A stretch of 64,000 nucleotides of DNA from Larus michahellis (Eukaryota; Chordata; Aves; Charadriiformes; Laridae). Shown here one piece after another: positions 12,154 to 25,699 of this stretch. The notes beneath the pieces were generated by a model that did not search any database, had not been told where the DNA came from, and was given only the letters and a program-made list of their open reading frames with translations. The position numbers were made by a program, and so were the translations under genes. How positions within the stretch are numbered: the first letter of the stretch is position 1; the number at the start of each line of letters is the position of its first letter. The stretch is taken from contig NC_133901.1 in assembly GCF_964199755.1 (NCBI RefSeq), positions 22,105,583-22,169,582 on the forward strand. The letters run 5' to 3'.

Positions 12154-15100
12154 TATTACATCCCCACTGGGTAGCAGCTTGCCAGTGATCATCCCACTTC
12201 ACAGCTCTCTGCTGACTGCTGCTGCTCAGGACTCATGAAGACTAGAGGCCTCTTGAGCATCTAATCGCACGGCAGCAGCCAAATGCTTCTTCTTGAGCCC
12301 CGGCGTTACAGGACCAGCCCTGTGAGGCAGCAGAGCTGCTGCCGTGCTCACAGCTGGAAAGGGCTGCGGTGCCGGACTGTGTCCCACTGGGCGGAGCAAG
12401 GGGACAGCATGGCACAGCAAGGCACCACGGGCAACCAGTGCGCCAAGGAGATGAATTGCCAGCCGACCCTGGGGACCCTGAGGCACACCGATGGACCGGT
12501 GCCATAACACGGCAAAGGGCTGGCAGTCAGCTGGCGAGGGCACAGAAACGTCCCCTCCCTGCTGAGCTCTCACTGTCCCCAGCCTGAGCCACCAGCTGCA
12601 ATTTAGACAGAGGGAACACCGCACTTGCCAGTTGTTTCCACTGCACACCATCTCTTCGCCGAGACCTGCTCCTCCTCTCACACACCACAGCTCCCACGCG
12701 TACCCAGAGCGGCCACCACCAGCAGAGCCAGCGCAGCCCTTCCCAGCCACCGCGGCCACCCTGGCTGCCGTCCTAGCCCCGCTGCAGCCACCGGGCTTGT
12801 CCCCTCCTGGGGGGCTGTCTTCTGCTCAGACCCAGCTCCTGGCTGCTCCTGCTTCAGCCATGGCGAGTCAAAAATCATAGAAAATAAAGCTCATTTGCAG
12901 CAAGCAGGGATATTGTGCAACAGTCTGTGTATGGTTCTGAACAAGGAATGGGTTGTCTTTTTTTTTTTTCTTTATGAGGTATTAACAAGGGAAAGCAGTT
13001 TAATGCTGACAAAACTGCCCCAAAATAATTTTTTTTTTAGATCTCCCATCAAACTTAATAAAATAATATTTGTATCAAAGTTAATTTATTACAAAGCCCA
13101 TGGCACAACCATCATTCTCAAAGGACATAACCTGCCAAACTCTTTCTGGGGAAGTTTCTATGTTTGCAACAAGCTGAGCGCAAGCCGGCGAGCCGTGGGC
13201 GACAGGCCGTGAGGGTGCTCACCCCCGGCTGCCTGTAAAACGCCAGCTGGTCCCGTGGTCCATTAACAGCGTGTAGGAGGGAGATACCCCATGGAGTTTC
13301 AGGCACAGGGTGCACAATGGCAAAGGGCCCTATAGTTCCCCAGCAGAGATAAGTGAAGCTCTGCTCCGGTAGTTTGGGGCACGCAAGGCATCCGTATATT
13401 ACTGAGAGCAGGGAAATGCCAGAGAGGCGTCTATCTCCAGGGTCTTCTCAGGCAGGGAAGGAGCTCTGAAGATGGCACCCAAACAGAGCTGGGAGAAAAA
13501 CAACTTACCTCTAAAACCAGAGAGACGGAAGAAGGCAGAGCAGCTGTTTCTTGTTCAAGTGGCTCAACAGGCTCCGCAGCACCATGTCCCAGGCTCCGGG
13601 CTGCAGCGCAGCATTGGTAAACCGCAGGCCCAAAGGGGCAAGAGATGCTCATGGTTCCTAAAACAACACAGAGAAAGCAGTGGAGTGGTGGGCAGTGAGT
13701 GCCGAGCAGAGGGCTGCAGGGGAATCCCCCCCCACACTCCTGCCCAGCTGAGTGCTGCCAGATGGATTTAAAAATCTCTAAATCTCCATAAGAAGTCTTT
13801 TTAAAGTCTTAAAAAAAACCCCACATTATTCAGACTTACCTTTACCAAAAAGAGATCTAAAGGGATTTTTGCAGCCCACCATAATGAAGGGCAATGGATG
13901 CACTGTAACCTTATAGGCACGTATCAGCACTGTATTGCCAATAAGTATTGTCCCAAGTTCTTCTTGAAACGATGGGAGGTTTACAATAACAGTGACCCTG
14001 CTTATTCCCGGAGGGTTCCTCTCAGCTTTCCCTCAGAGAGATGAGGGAGAAATTATCCTCACTGAAAGATCATTACTGTGAGTTCACATAATCCCACTTT
14101 TAATCAAATGATAATTTAAGGGTAAATTCCACTTCATGCTTTTAGGAAAACATTGCTATAATGGACACAGCTATTAAAACCACATCCTCAAAAAAGATCG
14201 TTATCCCAGTTGCCATTTAACAAAGCAGGAAAAAACAGTACAATTCAGAATTTAGGCAGCTGTTTCATCTATATCTCTTCAAAAGGATGAATTTTATAAA
14301 ATATTAGGATCTCATATAGTAGTAATAGAGCCCCAAAAGGGAAAGTATGGCAGATAAAGCACACAGAGATATTTAAGCCTGAATTTTTTCCTTCTGGAAG
14401 ATAAACCTATGCCATGGATATTCTGCTAATAGTCTTCCTTGAGTAATGTGTTTACAAGCAATTGCTTTGAAACCATCACTCCTGTGAAGTTTTAGGAACC
14501 TAATTGATTTGCTCCTCACCAGCAAAGATGTGAAAGCTGGAATATTGACAGGAACATCAAGAGAGTTGAAACGCATCAGTATAACGTTCACATCAAATGC
14601 AAGGAGAAAAGCAAAATAAATCCACTCAGAAGTTTCAGTGCTCTCAGTAAAAGCCAAGACGTTCAAACCACTGCTCGCACCAGGACGCGCTGTTAGCTGC
14701 GGAGATGATAGGCCACTTCATCAGCTGGTGTATCATAGCAGACGCGATGATCTGGCTCATTATTCTTGCTAAATTATGCATGCGTGATGAGAGGGGTCGG
14801 GAGTGAAATCAGAAATCATTCCAGTTCATCATGCGCCAGATCTCTGGAAAATCTTCAATAGGTACCGCAGGGAGCGCGCAGGCTGTGCAGTCAGGCACTA
14901 TCTGTACACTTCACTTGTGATTACCCTGCTGGTTAACAGGAGGAAAGGATGAGAATGATGCATCAGTGTCTTCTACAGTGAGCTGGAGAATTAAAAAGAC
15001 CTCAGTATTTATTCCACTTTATCACAATAATCCAGAGTTACCTGGCTTAGAGTAATCAGAAATGAGCAAACGCTTCAGGGCCCCGGCAAAGACCGATTCT

Positions 15101-18019
15101 TGCCTCCGAGCATCAGTACTGACACCTGCACCCACCCGGGCGCAAGCAAGAGGAGCACTGAATTCTCCTGTCATTTAGCATCTTCCCATCAATGTGTGTG
15201 GAGTGCAGGCAGACGGTAATGCTGGGCTGGCTGCTCCGCTGCACAGCCCCAGCAGAGTGCGGGGAAAGCTTCAAAGATGGGTGCTGGAGGGGAAAAAAAC
15301 CCAAACAGCTCCTGTGTTTTATATGTATGGTTTTGCTCTGACATATAAAAATGCACAAGCATTCAAACCCTTGAAACAGCGTGACAGACAGGCCCTCGCT
15401 TCCCAGCCATCCCTCGCTTCACACCAAGGGATGCAGGGATTTTCATACTGAACTGGATGTTCCGGCTCCTCTGAAGATAAGCCCAAAATAGTTTTCAGGG
15501 CATTTGCTTATTTAAATTCATATGCAAGCCCGACCCACAATGGGATTTCCTCCTGTTGGAGATGGCTTATCTGGTGGCTGGCTATGCGGTGTTAAGAAGA
15601 CTGAGCCCCGGCGGAGCTGCTCTGGCAGGCCTGGGAGGCGGTGGCTCCCAGCAGACCCCCAGCAGAGGCAGACACCCCTGGGTGACGGGCCATCCCTGGC
15701 ACACGGGGAGCGATGCTGTCTCCTCCGCCTCCTGGACCTGCCAAGTAGCCACAGGCGGCTCAGCAGCCCACAGGGCTCCTTGTGGGAGAAGAGCCGTGCT
15801 ACCACCCAGCCCCACGCACGTGCAGCTGTGCTGAAGAGAACTAAGGTCAGCAGGAGAGAGAGATTAGTAGTTCCCCCCCGCCTCTATTTTTCAGCACAGA
15901 GAAACAAGACTCACAGGCAGACTGCCCTAACACCACTGATGCTCGGATGAAGCACAAAACACAGCTGACGGACCCCAGCGAAGACCGACCAGCAGCTAGT
16001 GGAAAGTCATTTTGTTACTGGCCGGTATTTTCCCCGGCCCAACACGGTGCTGGCAGAGCAGGCTTGCGCGGCAGAATAAACCTGCTGGCAGAGGTGAAAC
16101 CATCAGCACCGGTAAACAACCACCGCACAGCGGGCTGTGGGCTGACGCGATGTGTGCACGCGATGCTGGCGGGGCCCTGGGAAATCTGCCAGCACCCCCG
16201 GGAGCTCTGCTCACCCCCTCTGGGGATGCAGCTCAGTGCTCTTTATCAGCGCTGGGAAGATATGGCAGGATGAGAGCAGAATAACAAAGCTCCGAGACGT
16301 GATTTATGGAGGGGAAAAAAACACCAACAACTTAGTATTAGTTTCCAATGGCATTTAAGTTTCAGAGGCCAGCCAAGACTTCTTGTTGAAAAAAATCCGC
16401 TTCACTGAAATACTCTTTTCTACAGGGACTTTTCTGTGTTGTGCTTAGAGGGTGTTATAACAATAAACAGGCATCTTGGCCTTAAGGGACAGCAGATACT
16501 GCCAAAGCAGGCAACGTTTTAAACCTCCAGTAACCTTTAACTAATTGCAGAAGTTAAGCCAGACAGCCTGAACAGGCACAGGCTGGGATGGGGGCAGGCT
16601 GGGAGTGCGCTTCAAGGAAGAGTGACACAGCACGGGCTTGCACCCAGGCACTGCTGCCAACTGGCTTACAGGGAAACTTTACATCACCGTAAAGCCCAGA
16701 AACTGCCTTCAAAAAAAAAAAAAGAAATCGCGTCCTTCAGCGTCAATACAGTTAACGGTTTGTGAATCGAAGCCAATGTGTGATTTCCCAGTCTCCCCGG
16801 CAAACAGCGGGGACCAAGTGGAACGTGGAGGCGCAGCCCCTGACACGGGGACAGGAGCTTCTGCTCCGAGCCACAGGGGATGCACGGGGTGGGGGGACCT
16901 GCTTCAGGGGAAGGGACGGCTGACGGCTGCACGGCACACTTGCTGGAAAGTGTTAAGAGCTATGCCGGAAAGCAAGGCGGCAAATGGCTCTTTCTGATCT
17001 GTTCTCCCCTTCCTCAGACAACCGAGGCTAGCAGAGAGGTGGGACGTGTTTGGGAAGCTGCTGAGCTCTGCTCGTTAGTTGCTCATTGCTTTTCACTAAT
17101 GAAGGTCAATGGTAGCTCATTGAGCATCAGCCCTGTTATGGGGTTACTGGGCTAACGGTTCCGATACAGTCACTGGAATATTTTAAGTGAGTCTGAAAAC
17201 ATGTTTCTACTCCAGAGATCCAAAGCCCCTAAACAGGGTAATCCAAACAGGGCCATCAATGCAGACGGCTTTGTCAGAGACCAGGAGCTGGCGGTGATCA
17301 CCGTCCAAGGCCACATGGCTGCGAGGTCACCTGGGTTCCCTTCAGGGGCCACGCAGCAGCACTCATGTGAGACCACAGCACAAAGTCCAACCCACTCCCA
17401 GCCTTCCCAAAGCCTTCCTGGGGCCGTGAACCGAGGCCCTTTTGCCTGGCCCACATCCTAGAGGAGCTCAGGCAGTTTATTTTAAACTGAGTCAATTTTT
17501 AGAGTTACTGTTTATGAGCCAAGAGGATTTAATTTGAAACCCTACATTGTTTTTAAAAAAATAATTAAGTTATGAGCACCCTCCCCCCAGCCTGGTCCAT
17601 AAAGCTTTCCCTGGAGATGCTCAATTGAAAGGATCTGGAACTCATCACGGTACCATCTGCCTCTCTCCGAGAGGTGATCAATCATCCTGAAAGTTTAAAC
17701 ACCCACAGTGCCTTAATCTGTTATAGTGTTCAAATCAACCTATTTTAAACAGTGAAAGGGAGGACATGCTGTCCCCTCACGGTGCAGCAGTCAAGCCCCA
17801 GCTTCCATGCCTGCCAAGCCATAAAACACCAATGTTTCCTAATTTTTACAGTCAGCGCTACGACAGACATCCTTCTTCTTAGGGAAGACACACGGACAGA
17901 AACAGAGAGCTACGTGTGACACCAGCTCACACATCACCCTAAAAGAGGGGTGAGGGAGCAGTGTGCATCCTGGGGATGCACAGGCCTGAGGAGGGAAGAG
18001 CACTGCCCAAACCAGCTTT
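12154..18019. other. Intergenic DNA, no supported gene
   Basis: The stretch alternates GC-rich segments (12.2–12.9 kb and 15.5–16.3 kb) with AT-rich segments (13.0–13.1 kb and 13.8–15.1 kb). Open frames up to 195 codons occur at 12.6–13.2 kb but run straight through poly(T)-derived Phe tracts and low-complexity Pro/Ala sequence. I reject them as coding. One motif-dense AT-rich block at 14.69–14.90 kb is listed separately. Confidence 0.55.
14690..14900. promoter_or_regulatory. Candidate conserved non-coding element
   Basis: Unique sequence with dense TGAT/ATCA and homeodomain-like words ('gctaaattatgcatgcgtga', 'catcatgcgccagatctctg', 'gcagacgcgatgatctggct'). CpGs are retained inside an otherwise AT-rich, CpG-poor neighbourhood, and there is no repeat similarity or plausible reading frame. 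Retained CpGs in AT-rich non-repeat DNA can mark constrained sequence. This is inference only. Confidence 0.25.
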
Positions 18020-18463
18020 CACAGAATCACAGAATTGTAGGGTTGGAAGGGACCTCTGGAGATATCTAGTCCAACCCCCTGCCAGAGCAGGGTCACCCAG
18101 AACAGATTGCACAGGAATGTGTCCAGAGAAGGAGACTCCACCACCTCTCTGGGCAGCCTGTTCCAGGGCTCTGCCACCCTCAAAGGAAAGAAGTTCCTTC
18201 TCATGTTTAGGTGGAACTTCCTATGCTCAAGTTTGTGCCCGTTACCCCTTGTCCTGTCACTGGGCACCACTGGAAAGGGCCTGGCCCCATCCTCCTGACA
18301 CCCACCCTTTAAGTATTTATAAGCGTTGATAAGGTCCCCCCTCAGTCGTCTTTTTTTCCAGACTGAAGAGACCCAAATCCTTCAGCCTTTCTTCATAAGA
18401 GAGGTGTTCCAATCCCCTAATCATCTTGGTAGCCCTTTGCTGTACCCTCTCCAGCAGTTCCAC
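18020..18463 (-). mobile_element. CR1 LINE fragment with ORF2 C-terminal remnant, antisense
   Basis: The antisense CR1 3' end ('cacagaatcacagaattgta') is followed, reading on the minus strand, by a longer piece of element than in the other copies. Two minus-strand frames carry the CR1 reverse-transcriptase C-terminus: first '[20 protein letters not shown]' and '[16 protein letters not shown]', then, in a different frame, '[20 protein letters not shown]' and '[18 protein letters not shown]'. The frame change falls at an A-run (T-run on the plus strand) at about 18,350–18,358, so the ORF is broken. The element is 5'-truncated. Confidence 0.94.
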
Positions 18464-21400
18464 ACAGAAATTTTGCCTGGAAGTAGGGAGGAGCAAAACC
18501 AATGCCTCATCCTACCGTGGTTAATGTCAGGGCTGCAGAAAGGGCTCCTTTTCCATAGGATACAGGTAAATTCCGAAGTCAGTGCAAACAAAACAGATAC
18601 TGATGACTCTATTCCCCTCTGCTAGGAGCAGGCGAGAGGCCGGACCAGACCTACAAGACAGTTTTAACCATCCCAGAGGAACGGTGATCAATCAACAGAT
18701 CAAGTACACGGAGAGTACTTCTCACTTGTGCTGTTTTGCAAGTTTTGGTATTGCGCAATGTGGGTGTTTTGGTCCACCTCGAGTCACTGCCTGAGAACAA
18801 GGGTGGCCCCTGACGTTACTGAGGTCGGCTTTCCCCTGCCCCGGGGTGGCTCGGTGCACAGTCTGGGTGCTGCCAAGGAAGGTGGCAGGGGCCACAGCTC
18901 TGATTCCCTCGGGTCCCCGCTGCCCGCTACAGCATTGAGTACATTCGAGAGCACATTCCGAGAGGAATCACCTGGCCTTTCAGGGACAGGTCTGTACAGA
19001 GACCAAAGGACCTGGAAGAGCTTGCCAGGAGAGCAACAACCAGCCTTTTAAACCCTGCTAACATCCCTGTCAACACCAGCATGTTGCTTCCACGGTCTGG
19101 ATTTAGGACACACCAGTGGAAGCCATCAGTGCCACTACTGTTATGTGAAATACTAGGGGAAAATAAACAGTACAAAGCATTTACTATCTTTTCTGTTCCT
19201 AGCAGATGAGTAGGGAGTCTATTAAGAGAGTTGAATTGAATGTAGGATTTCTTATAACAACCTGGGATGAGACATGCTGTCATCATTGGCTTAGAACAAG
19301 TCCTGCTCAAAAAAAAAAAAAAATCACTGTTTGTCCAGATTGGCCACAAATTGTTTGTTTTCTTAGACAAGAACACCGGGTAGCCCACAAGTTCATGATT
19401 CATTCTCCACCATGAAGATCTCCACCCCAGGTTTCTCTAACAGATGGCTATTTATTGACCTGCTAAACCTTTTCTTAGCTTACCTGGAGACACCAACAAG
19501 CTTCATTGTGCTGATCTTCATCTACGGGGAGAAACGCATGGGGCAGCTGAGGGTTCTGCTCATCACTTCACAGTTCCAGCTCCTGGATGTGGTTCTCCTG
19601 TGTTGGAAACAAGCTGTAGCCATGAAGGCTGCAACTCTGGAAAACACATGGTGGTTCATAACAGCACATACACATGGTGGTTCAAAAAAGCTCTATTGGA
19701 GCTTAATAGAAAAGGAAGTAATTTAAGGTGCTATTCGGTGTGCATAGGCAATATCTAAGTTTAAGGACTCCCTAGACGGGTGAAGAATAATTCAAGGTAC
19801 ACTTACAGACCCAGACCCTGCAGAGGCTACAAACAAGCCTTCTGCTGGCTCTGCTGAACCTTGTTACCATAGGGCAAAAGATTAAAACGTGGTGGGCAGG
19901 AGAGGGAGTAAACCAAAGTGGAAATATCTGATGATTTTATAGATGAGTACGTGAATTAGGACAGTTATAGGAGAAGTTTAGGCATGGAAGTTTTGCACTA
20001 AAATATCCTGGATTTTCACTGTGTGTGCCCAGGAGGCAACTACATGTTGGACGATTGTCAAAGGGACACCAAGCCATACTATCACTTCGAAGAGGCCACA
20101 GCAGGAACCATGGGATAAATGAAAACAGAATAAATCTGGCAGATGCCCTACATTTATGGATTAAAAGAGAAATTTCCCTGACAAGCTGTGAGCCCAAGCC
20201 AATCGCTCTGTGCTGCTGTGTGCTGACTAGGAGGCAACTGAGGCATGAAATGCAACGTCTGTCCCAGACCTTCTCACTATTCATCCAGCCGAGGATCTCT
20301 CCATCCTGGCCATTAGGCAGATTAGACCATAACAGAGATGAAACCAAGTCTAGGTACGGAACCTCCTTCAGAGCCACTTCCACCAGCCAGGGCGTTGCTG
20401 TGTGAAAAAGGATTTTTGGAAATACTTACCTATGTGATAACTCATTGTTACTGGGAGCCACTGGCCGGCCACCTCCACTCTTCTCTGTTAAAAACGAGGA
20501 GGAAAGACCACGAGACCTGCTGCCTCTCTGGATTTCACCCTCAGGCCCACGGAGCTGGCCTTAGAGTCAGCTTTCGTGACGAAAAGGAGTTTCTTGACAT
20601 AACAAAGCCAGATCAGGATCAGTCAAGACTGATAACTAAAAGCCATGGCAAGTCATCCCTGTATCAAAAATATAGTTACAGCATGTGCTTTGGGAAAGAG
20701 CACAAAGGGCCAAAATTAAATTTTCCTTAAGTCAGCATATAAAATCATGGCTAATGTCAGAAACACAGCTGCCGCTGAGATTTCTCTGGAGAAGAAAGGA
20801 AGAGAAATGTATTCAAGACGTAACGCAAGTAGCATGAGCTAGTTTTTTTTAATTCTCTCTTTCCCTATCCCCGGCTTTCACTCCAGTGTCACTCACAATG
20901 CTGGGTTTTTACTGATGTCTACATCTGACGCATTTTCAAAGCCCAGAAGTGAACAGCACTCAAAACACAGCCAGAGCCACTTGAGAACCGCTTTCCAATA
21001 TTTATATGAACAACCTCGGAGCTTTGAAAACATCTCAAAGCCCCCCCATCCCACGGAGGCCCTCCATCACACCCGTGAGCTTTGGGGTTGGCTCAGAGCA
21101 CAGAAAAAGCCTGAACTTGTGAAACAGAGGTTAGTCAGATTTGACTAAACATCTGGTCATCGTCAGCGTGGAGTGCAGCACTCCGAGATGGGCGTTTATG
21201 GTATTGGCCCTGAACAATCGCTGTTTCTTACGAAATGGAGAATTTAAAAGTTTGCTGTATACAAGGCTGTTTATTGGCTCCCTTTATTGTTTCCATCGGT
21301 TTCCTTTTCCAACACCCAGCTTGCAGAAGAAGCACTAACCACATCCAGCGGACACCTCCCCGGACATCCAGCGGGTACTTGACGCTGTCAGCAGCAGCTG

Positions 21401-22479
21401 CTCTGCCCCGCAGAGCCAGCTCCGCCATGGGCTGGGAACCGTCCCACCGCGCACCCTCGGGTCCGTGCGGGCTGTCTGCAGCACACTCAGACCAGCTCCA
21501 CAGGACTGAAAAAAAATAACACCCGGTTCCAATTGCAATGATAATGCTTACAGAGTTTGCAATTGCAAAGAAAACGCAGGCCAGCAATTGCGAATTTGAC
21601 TCTGCTTGGCAGCAGGGACTCCCTAGCACCTTCTGAAACCCAGCCGCTCTCGTCAGAGGTGCCTTCTTTTAGGCAGCCAAGTTGGAAAAACGTTGGCCAG
21701 AAATGTGTGAATTAGTCAGTAACTCTGTGAGTAACAGGAAGGGAGGTATAACGACGCAGACGACTGCTGCCTCGTCACACAGGCTGGGGAGCTCCGCAGA
21801 AAATGTTAAAGGCATTATTCATCCCGCCACTCACTGGGGAAACACACTTTCACTGCAAGGCTCTGGGGGACAGTGGCTGTCTCTGTGCCATGTCCGTATA
21901 GCGCCCGTGCTGGGAACCACTCAAACACCGCCATGGGACAAACGGGGAACGGGAGCTGTACTGATGCTTAGACACCACACATTCCCAAAGCACATAGGAG
22001 GGGGAGATCTCCGGGTCTTCTTTGAATAGAGGGAGAGGATTATTTAATCAAACAACATGGGGTGACATCCCCCAAAACCTGACAGTTCTTGATAAGGCAG
22101 CAACCCTGCCAATGGCCAGTGCATACGTGCAGCGCAGTGCCCTGTCCTGGTCTCCAGGAGAGCTCAGCCTATGCCAACGTTGCTCCAGAGCAGAGAGCCC
22201 CATGTGATATTGGCCGGGCTGGGGTTCCTCAGCCACGGAGAGGTCTGTCGATACAACTAGAGCCCTCCATCAGACGTGGTTTGGGTAACTGCACGGTGCA
22301 CTACCCCATGCAGACCACAACCATACCCAAACCTTGCAGGGGGAGGTGCACAGGCTTACCTGTGTGTCTGAAGAGCCTTGCTGTGCACCTCAGGGTCCTT
22401 CACACACTTCACATCCTTCTCACACTGAGCTCAGGGGGATTCAGAACAGAAACACTTGAGCATGCACTTTTCTGAACGG

Positions 22480-23520
22480 AGGTCACAGTCCCAGATTGTT
22501 TCTCTGCGTTCAAACAATTGGGTTAATAAATCAAAATAAGCTCTCAGAAGATTCGTGTTCAATAAGGATTAAAAACATCAGGGTTTTTGCCAAAAATAGT
22601 AGGCCCAGACAGAGGGTTTGACCCCTCTTTTGCCAAACACACAGAAAACATCTGCGCAGTCAAGCAAAACTATGTAGCAAATTGGATCAAGATGATTCTG
22701 ACCATGTTTGTGGGTTCCTGAGATCCTTTGTTCAGATGGAAAATAAGCAAATTAATATGCAAGTCTTATAAACTTCGGATATGCATCAACTTATAGGGGG
22801 GCTTTTATGCCTCGAGATAAACACTTCACAGATTTCTTTGTTTAAAAGAGCACGAGACGAAGAACAGGAGCGTTTCCACAGCACAGTGCGAAGTTCACCA
22901 TTGTCTGTAGGGTAGATTCAACACACAAATACAATAAAAATGAAGTCCTGCTGACAAGGTAGTATTTTATTCAGCAACATTCTAAGAATAATTCAGTAGA
23001 GATGATAAAATAGCAAGTTTATGCCTGTTCAGCACTAGACAATAAAATGTCAATATTCACCCGTCACATAGCAATATCGCCAGCAAGTCAGAGCCCTGTT
23101 AAATGAGGAACTTTACAAACATACAGCAGAAGACACAATTCTTGCCGAGAGAAGCCACGCTGACAAAAGCTCACTGGGGCCTGGCTGATTTAGGCAATAA
23201 AGTAACCGATAGCAAACCCCAATTAAACTAGGCATCGCCAGCAAAGGTTCTCTCGACATTGCCTTTACCCACCTAGATCCCTATTGTTGCAGGTGGATAT
23301 TTACAGCTCTTGGGTCAAACCAAGACCTTTGGAGTAAATTGCTGCATATCCCATGACCATGACACCCTCTGAAAATGGGGGCTAAGAGAAACAATATTTG
23401 TTTACCTCGTACAAACATTTGACCTTCTATGTAACCCAGATGAGGGTTTCAAAGGCATGACTGTATCTCATTTAATGTTTCCATCACTCGCTCTCCACTC
23501 TTTGCCTTCACGGATGGCCC
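22480..23520. promoter_or_regulatory. Candidate conserved non-coding block with forkhead-type site
   Basis: About 1 kb of unique AT-rich sequence without repeats or coding frames. It contains a consensus forkhead site TGTTTAC at 23399–23405, next to 'aacaatattt', with other AT-rich words nearby. The evenness of composition and absence of repeat debris are compatible with constraint, but only an alignment could show it. The boundaries are arbitrary. Confidence 0.2.
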
Positions 23521-24419
23521 ATTCCAGCTTCACCACTTAAGCGCGATCCCCATGGAGCGCATCGCTGCAGGCAGCTCACCCAGGGAGAATTTCCAGCCGG
23601 CGATGAGGAACCCCTGGCTGCTGTTGACAGCAGAGGCTTTGGAAAGATGACGGTCTAAATTCAATTGTTGTTGCTGAGGTTGTGCCGCTGAGATCTTATC
23701 ACTCTGGGAAACACACATGGAAGAGATTTAAACAAATACAAACAACAGAAAACAGAGCAGAACATTAGATCTAAAACTACACCCATTAGAAAAATCCGGC
23801 AATGCCTTGTCTCTTGGTAAATACTGAGCCTGCAGCGATGTCCTTTGCACGTAAGTCCTATAAAGGAGGGATGGCCTGTCTGCCAGCTAGACTAGCAAAG
23901 GACATCGGCAAGACAGAAGGTGTGGTTTTAGGCTATCACTGAAAACCCCTAATTCAAGTGATTATTTATACAACCAACAATCTCCTGGGAACAGCGGTAC
24001 TCTGGACCCACCTTTCTTTTGGTACTGTGATGACACAGGCTAAGCCACTTTGAAATTGTATGAGGTATTCTCATGTTTTAACTGGAACACTATCATAACT
24101 TTTTATTTCTTGGCTTCTATTACTCACTCAGGAGCATTTCTTACAGCACTGGGCCACCTTCCAGGCATAATAACATCTACCAAAGGCACTGAGTATGTCC
24201 TAGTTTTTCTCAGAATACAGCCTGGAGCAAAACGACTACAATACAGCAAGTGCAGAAGAGAACCAGCAGCAAGGAGGTCACATTGTAATTAAAACCAAAT
24301 CAAAAAAAGAGCAAACCAAAACTGCCTAATCTGTGACCCCAGGACAAAATCGTTGCGAACAACAAACAAAATCAGTTACAGTAATGCTTTGCAGAACGAG
24401 TAGCGTAAGAAAACTCTGC

Positions 24420-24600
24420 AGAGCAACGCGCGAGCAGGGGCAGCCCCGATATTCCCAATTCCCAGCGCTGATGGTTCAATATCTTTTTCCGCCACCGGCA
24501 GGGAGGAGCCGGGGAACGCGCACTCCCCGCCTGCGCGCCGAGCAGAGCACCCACGGGTGGACGCGGGGCTTCCTCAGCGCCAGGGCACCTGAAGGAGAGG
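24420..24600. other. Short CpG-rich patch
   Basis: Dense CpGs ('gcaacgcgcgagcaggggca', 'ctgcgcgccgagcagagcac') stand out from the AT-rich flanks. No splice donor or initiation context with similarity support is attached. It may be an orphan promoter-like patch. Confidence 0.3.
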
Positions 24601-25534
24601 GCAAGCCGCCTGTAGGAGTGTAACTTGTAACAGGCAACACCAACAATACATTAGCTGACAGACCTAAAGAGATGAGCACAGCAAAGATCTCTCAGGATCT
24701 ACCTCCCCAGTGTCCACATCACTGTACAGTACACAACTGTAACAAGCGCTTCGGGACTAGGGGAAGGGTGAGAACTCTAGAACTTAATTTCCAAGCACAG
24801 TCAGTGCTCCTGACAAAGTAGGACCATCCACTCCCCAGGATCATCCAGCAGCCTGTAGTAATAAACATCTCCAAAGGCAAGAGGAAAAAAAAAAAAAAAA
24901 AGACAGAAATAGTTCCATTAACACACATAAACAATAAAAAGCATGAAGATAAAAATATTCATGAGTTATTTCTGGTCCAGCCATTCACATCCCCCTGAGG
25001 TGCCCTGTTGTCTGGTTACACCCAGATTCCCCGAGAAGTGCCTGAACTGTAGCCCAGCGGCCCTCCCAACCCCTACTTTGGGTGGAAGAAAGATGCGCTA
25101 CGTAACTCATCATTCCTCCAAGCAAGGAGGAGTTCTTCACTGTCATCCAAGAGCCCCTTCTCCTCCTACAGGTGCCAAAACTTCCTTCCCTTCCACCCAC
25201 CACTGTCCAGCCTTCACAGAGCTGTTCTCAGCCCCCAGCATCCCTGATCGAAGGCAACACTGTCATCTTGCCATCCCCCCAACAAAGAGGAATTATAAAG
25301 ACTGAAAGAGGGAGTGATGGCACAGCATAAGAAAAGAGAGAAACCAGCCTGAGCACCTAAGATCACTGCAGTTTGTATTTATGCCATACATCTGCATTCA
25401 TCCCCTTTTAATTGTTCTCATCCTCCTTTCCAAACAATAATGGGGATTTTTTTCAGGTATCAGACCTCTGGATGCCTATTCAGGTGTAAAGTCTTGGCAT
25501 ACTGTTGGATTTATGTTAAACTAGCTCATTACTA

Positions 25535-25568
25535 TTGAACAATACCCAGTGAATTGGCTATTGTTCAA
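25535..25568. promoter_or_regulatory. Perfect 10-bp inverted repeat made of SOX-type sites
   Basis: The arms 'ttgaacaata' (25535–25544) and 'tattgttcaa' (25559–25568) are exact reverse complements separated by 14 bp. Each arm contains an ACAAT/ATTGT core, the known SOX-family HMG-box recognition word. Paired opposed SOX sites are known in SOX enhancers, although usually with a smaller gap. Function is inferred. Confidence 0.35.
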
Positions 25569-25699
25569 AGAAATCACTTATCAAGGCCATGCCCAATAAA
25601 AACAAACTGTTAGTGCAAAGTTTTGAAGCGTATGAAAGGAGGATTAAGGAAGAAGGATGTTGCAGTTAATGTGTAAGATTAAGAGATGAGAGATCTGGT

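Larger units (their letters stand above)
18464..25699. other. Intergenic DNA, no supported gene
   Basis: No exon is recognised. The plus-strand frame at 19,412–19,726 has a hydrophobic start but no supported neighbours, and the paired frames at 19.9–20.4 kb on both strands look like chance. An A-run lies near 19,310–19,323 and another at about 24,884–24,901. A CpG-rich patch lies at 24,420–24,600. An AT-rich smooth region at 22.5–23.5 kb is listed separately. Confidence 0.5.

Noticed and set aside
12625-13212. 195-codon plus-strand frame
   Set aside because: It passes from Pro/Ala-rich GC DNA into a poly(T) tract giving a Phe run, then AT-rich DNA. Composition changes mid-frame and nothing resembles a domain.
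19412-19726. 104-codon plus frame with a hydrophobic start resembling a membrane segment
   Set aside because: No homologue recognised, no splice-bounded neighbour and poor codon periodicity; chance hydrophobicity in AT-rich DNA.
19937-20405. Facing 148- and 126-codon frames
   Set aside because: Mirror open frames on both strands without similarity; considered and dropped as a missing FAM124B exon once the real exon 2 was found at 39310–39945.
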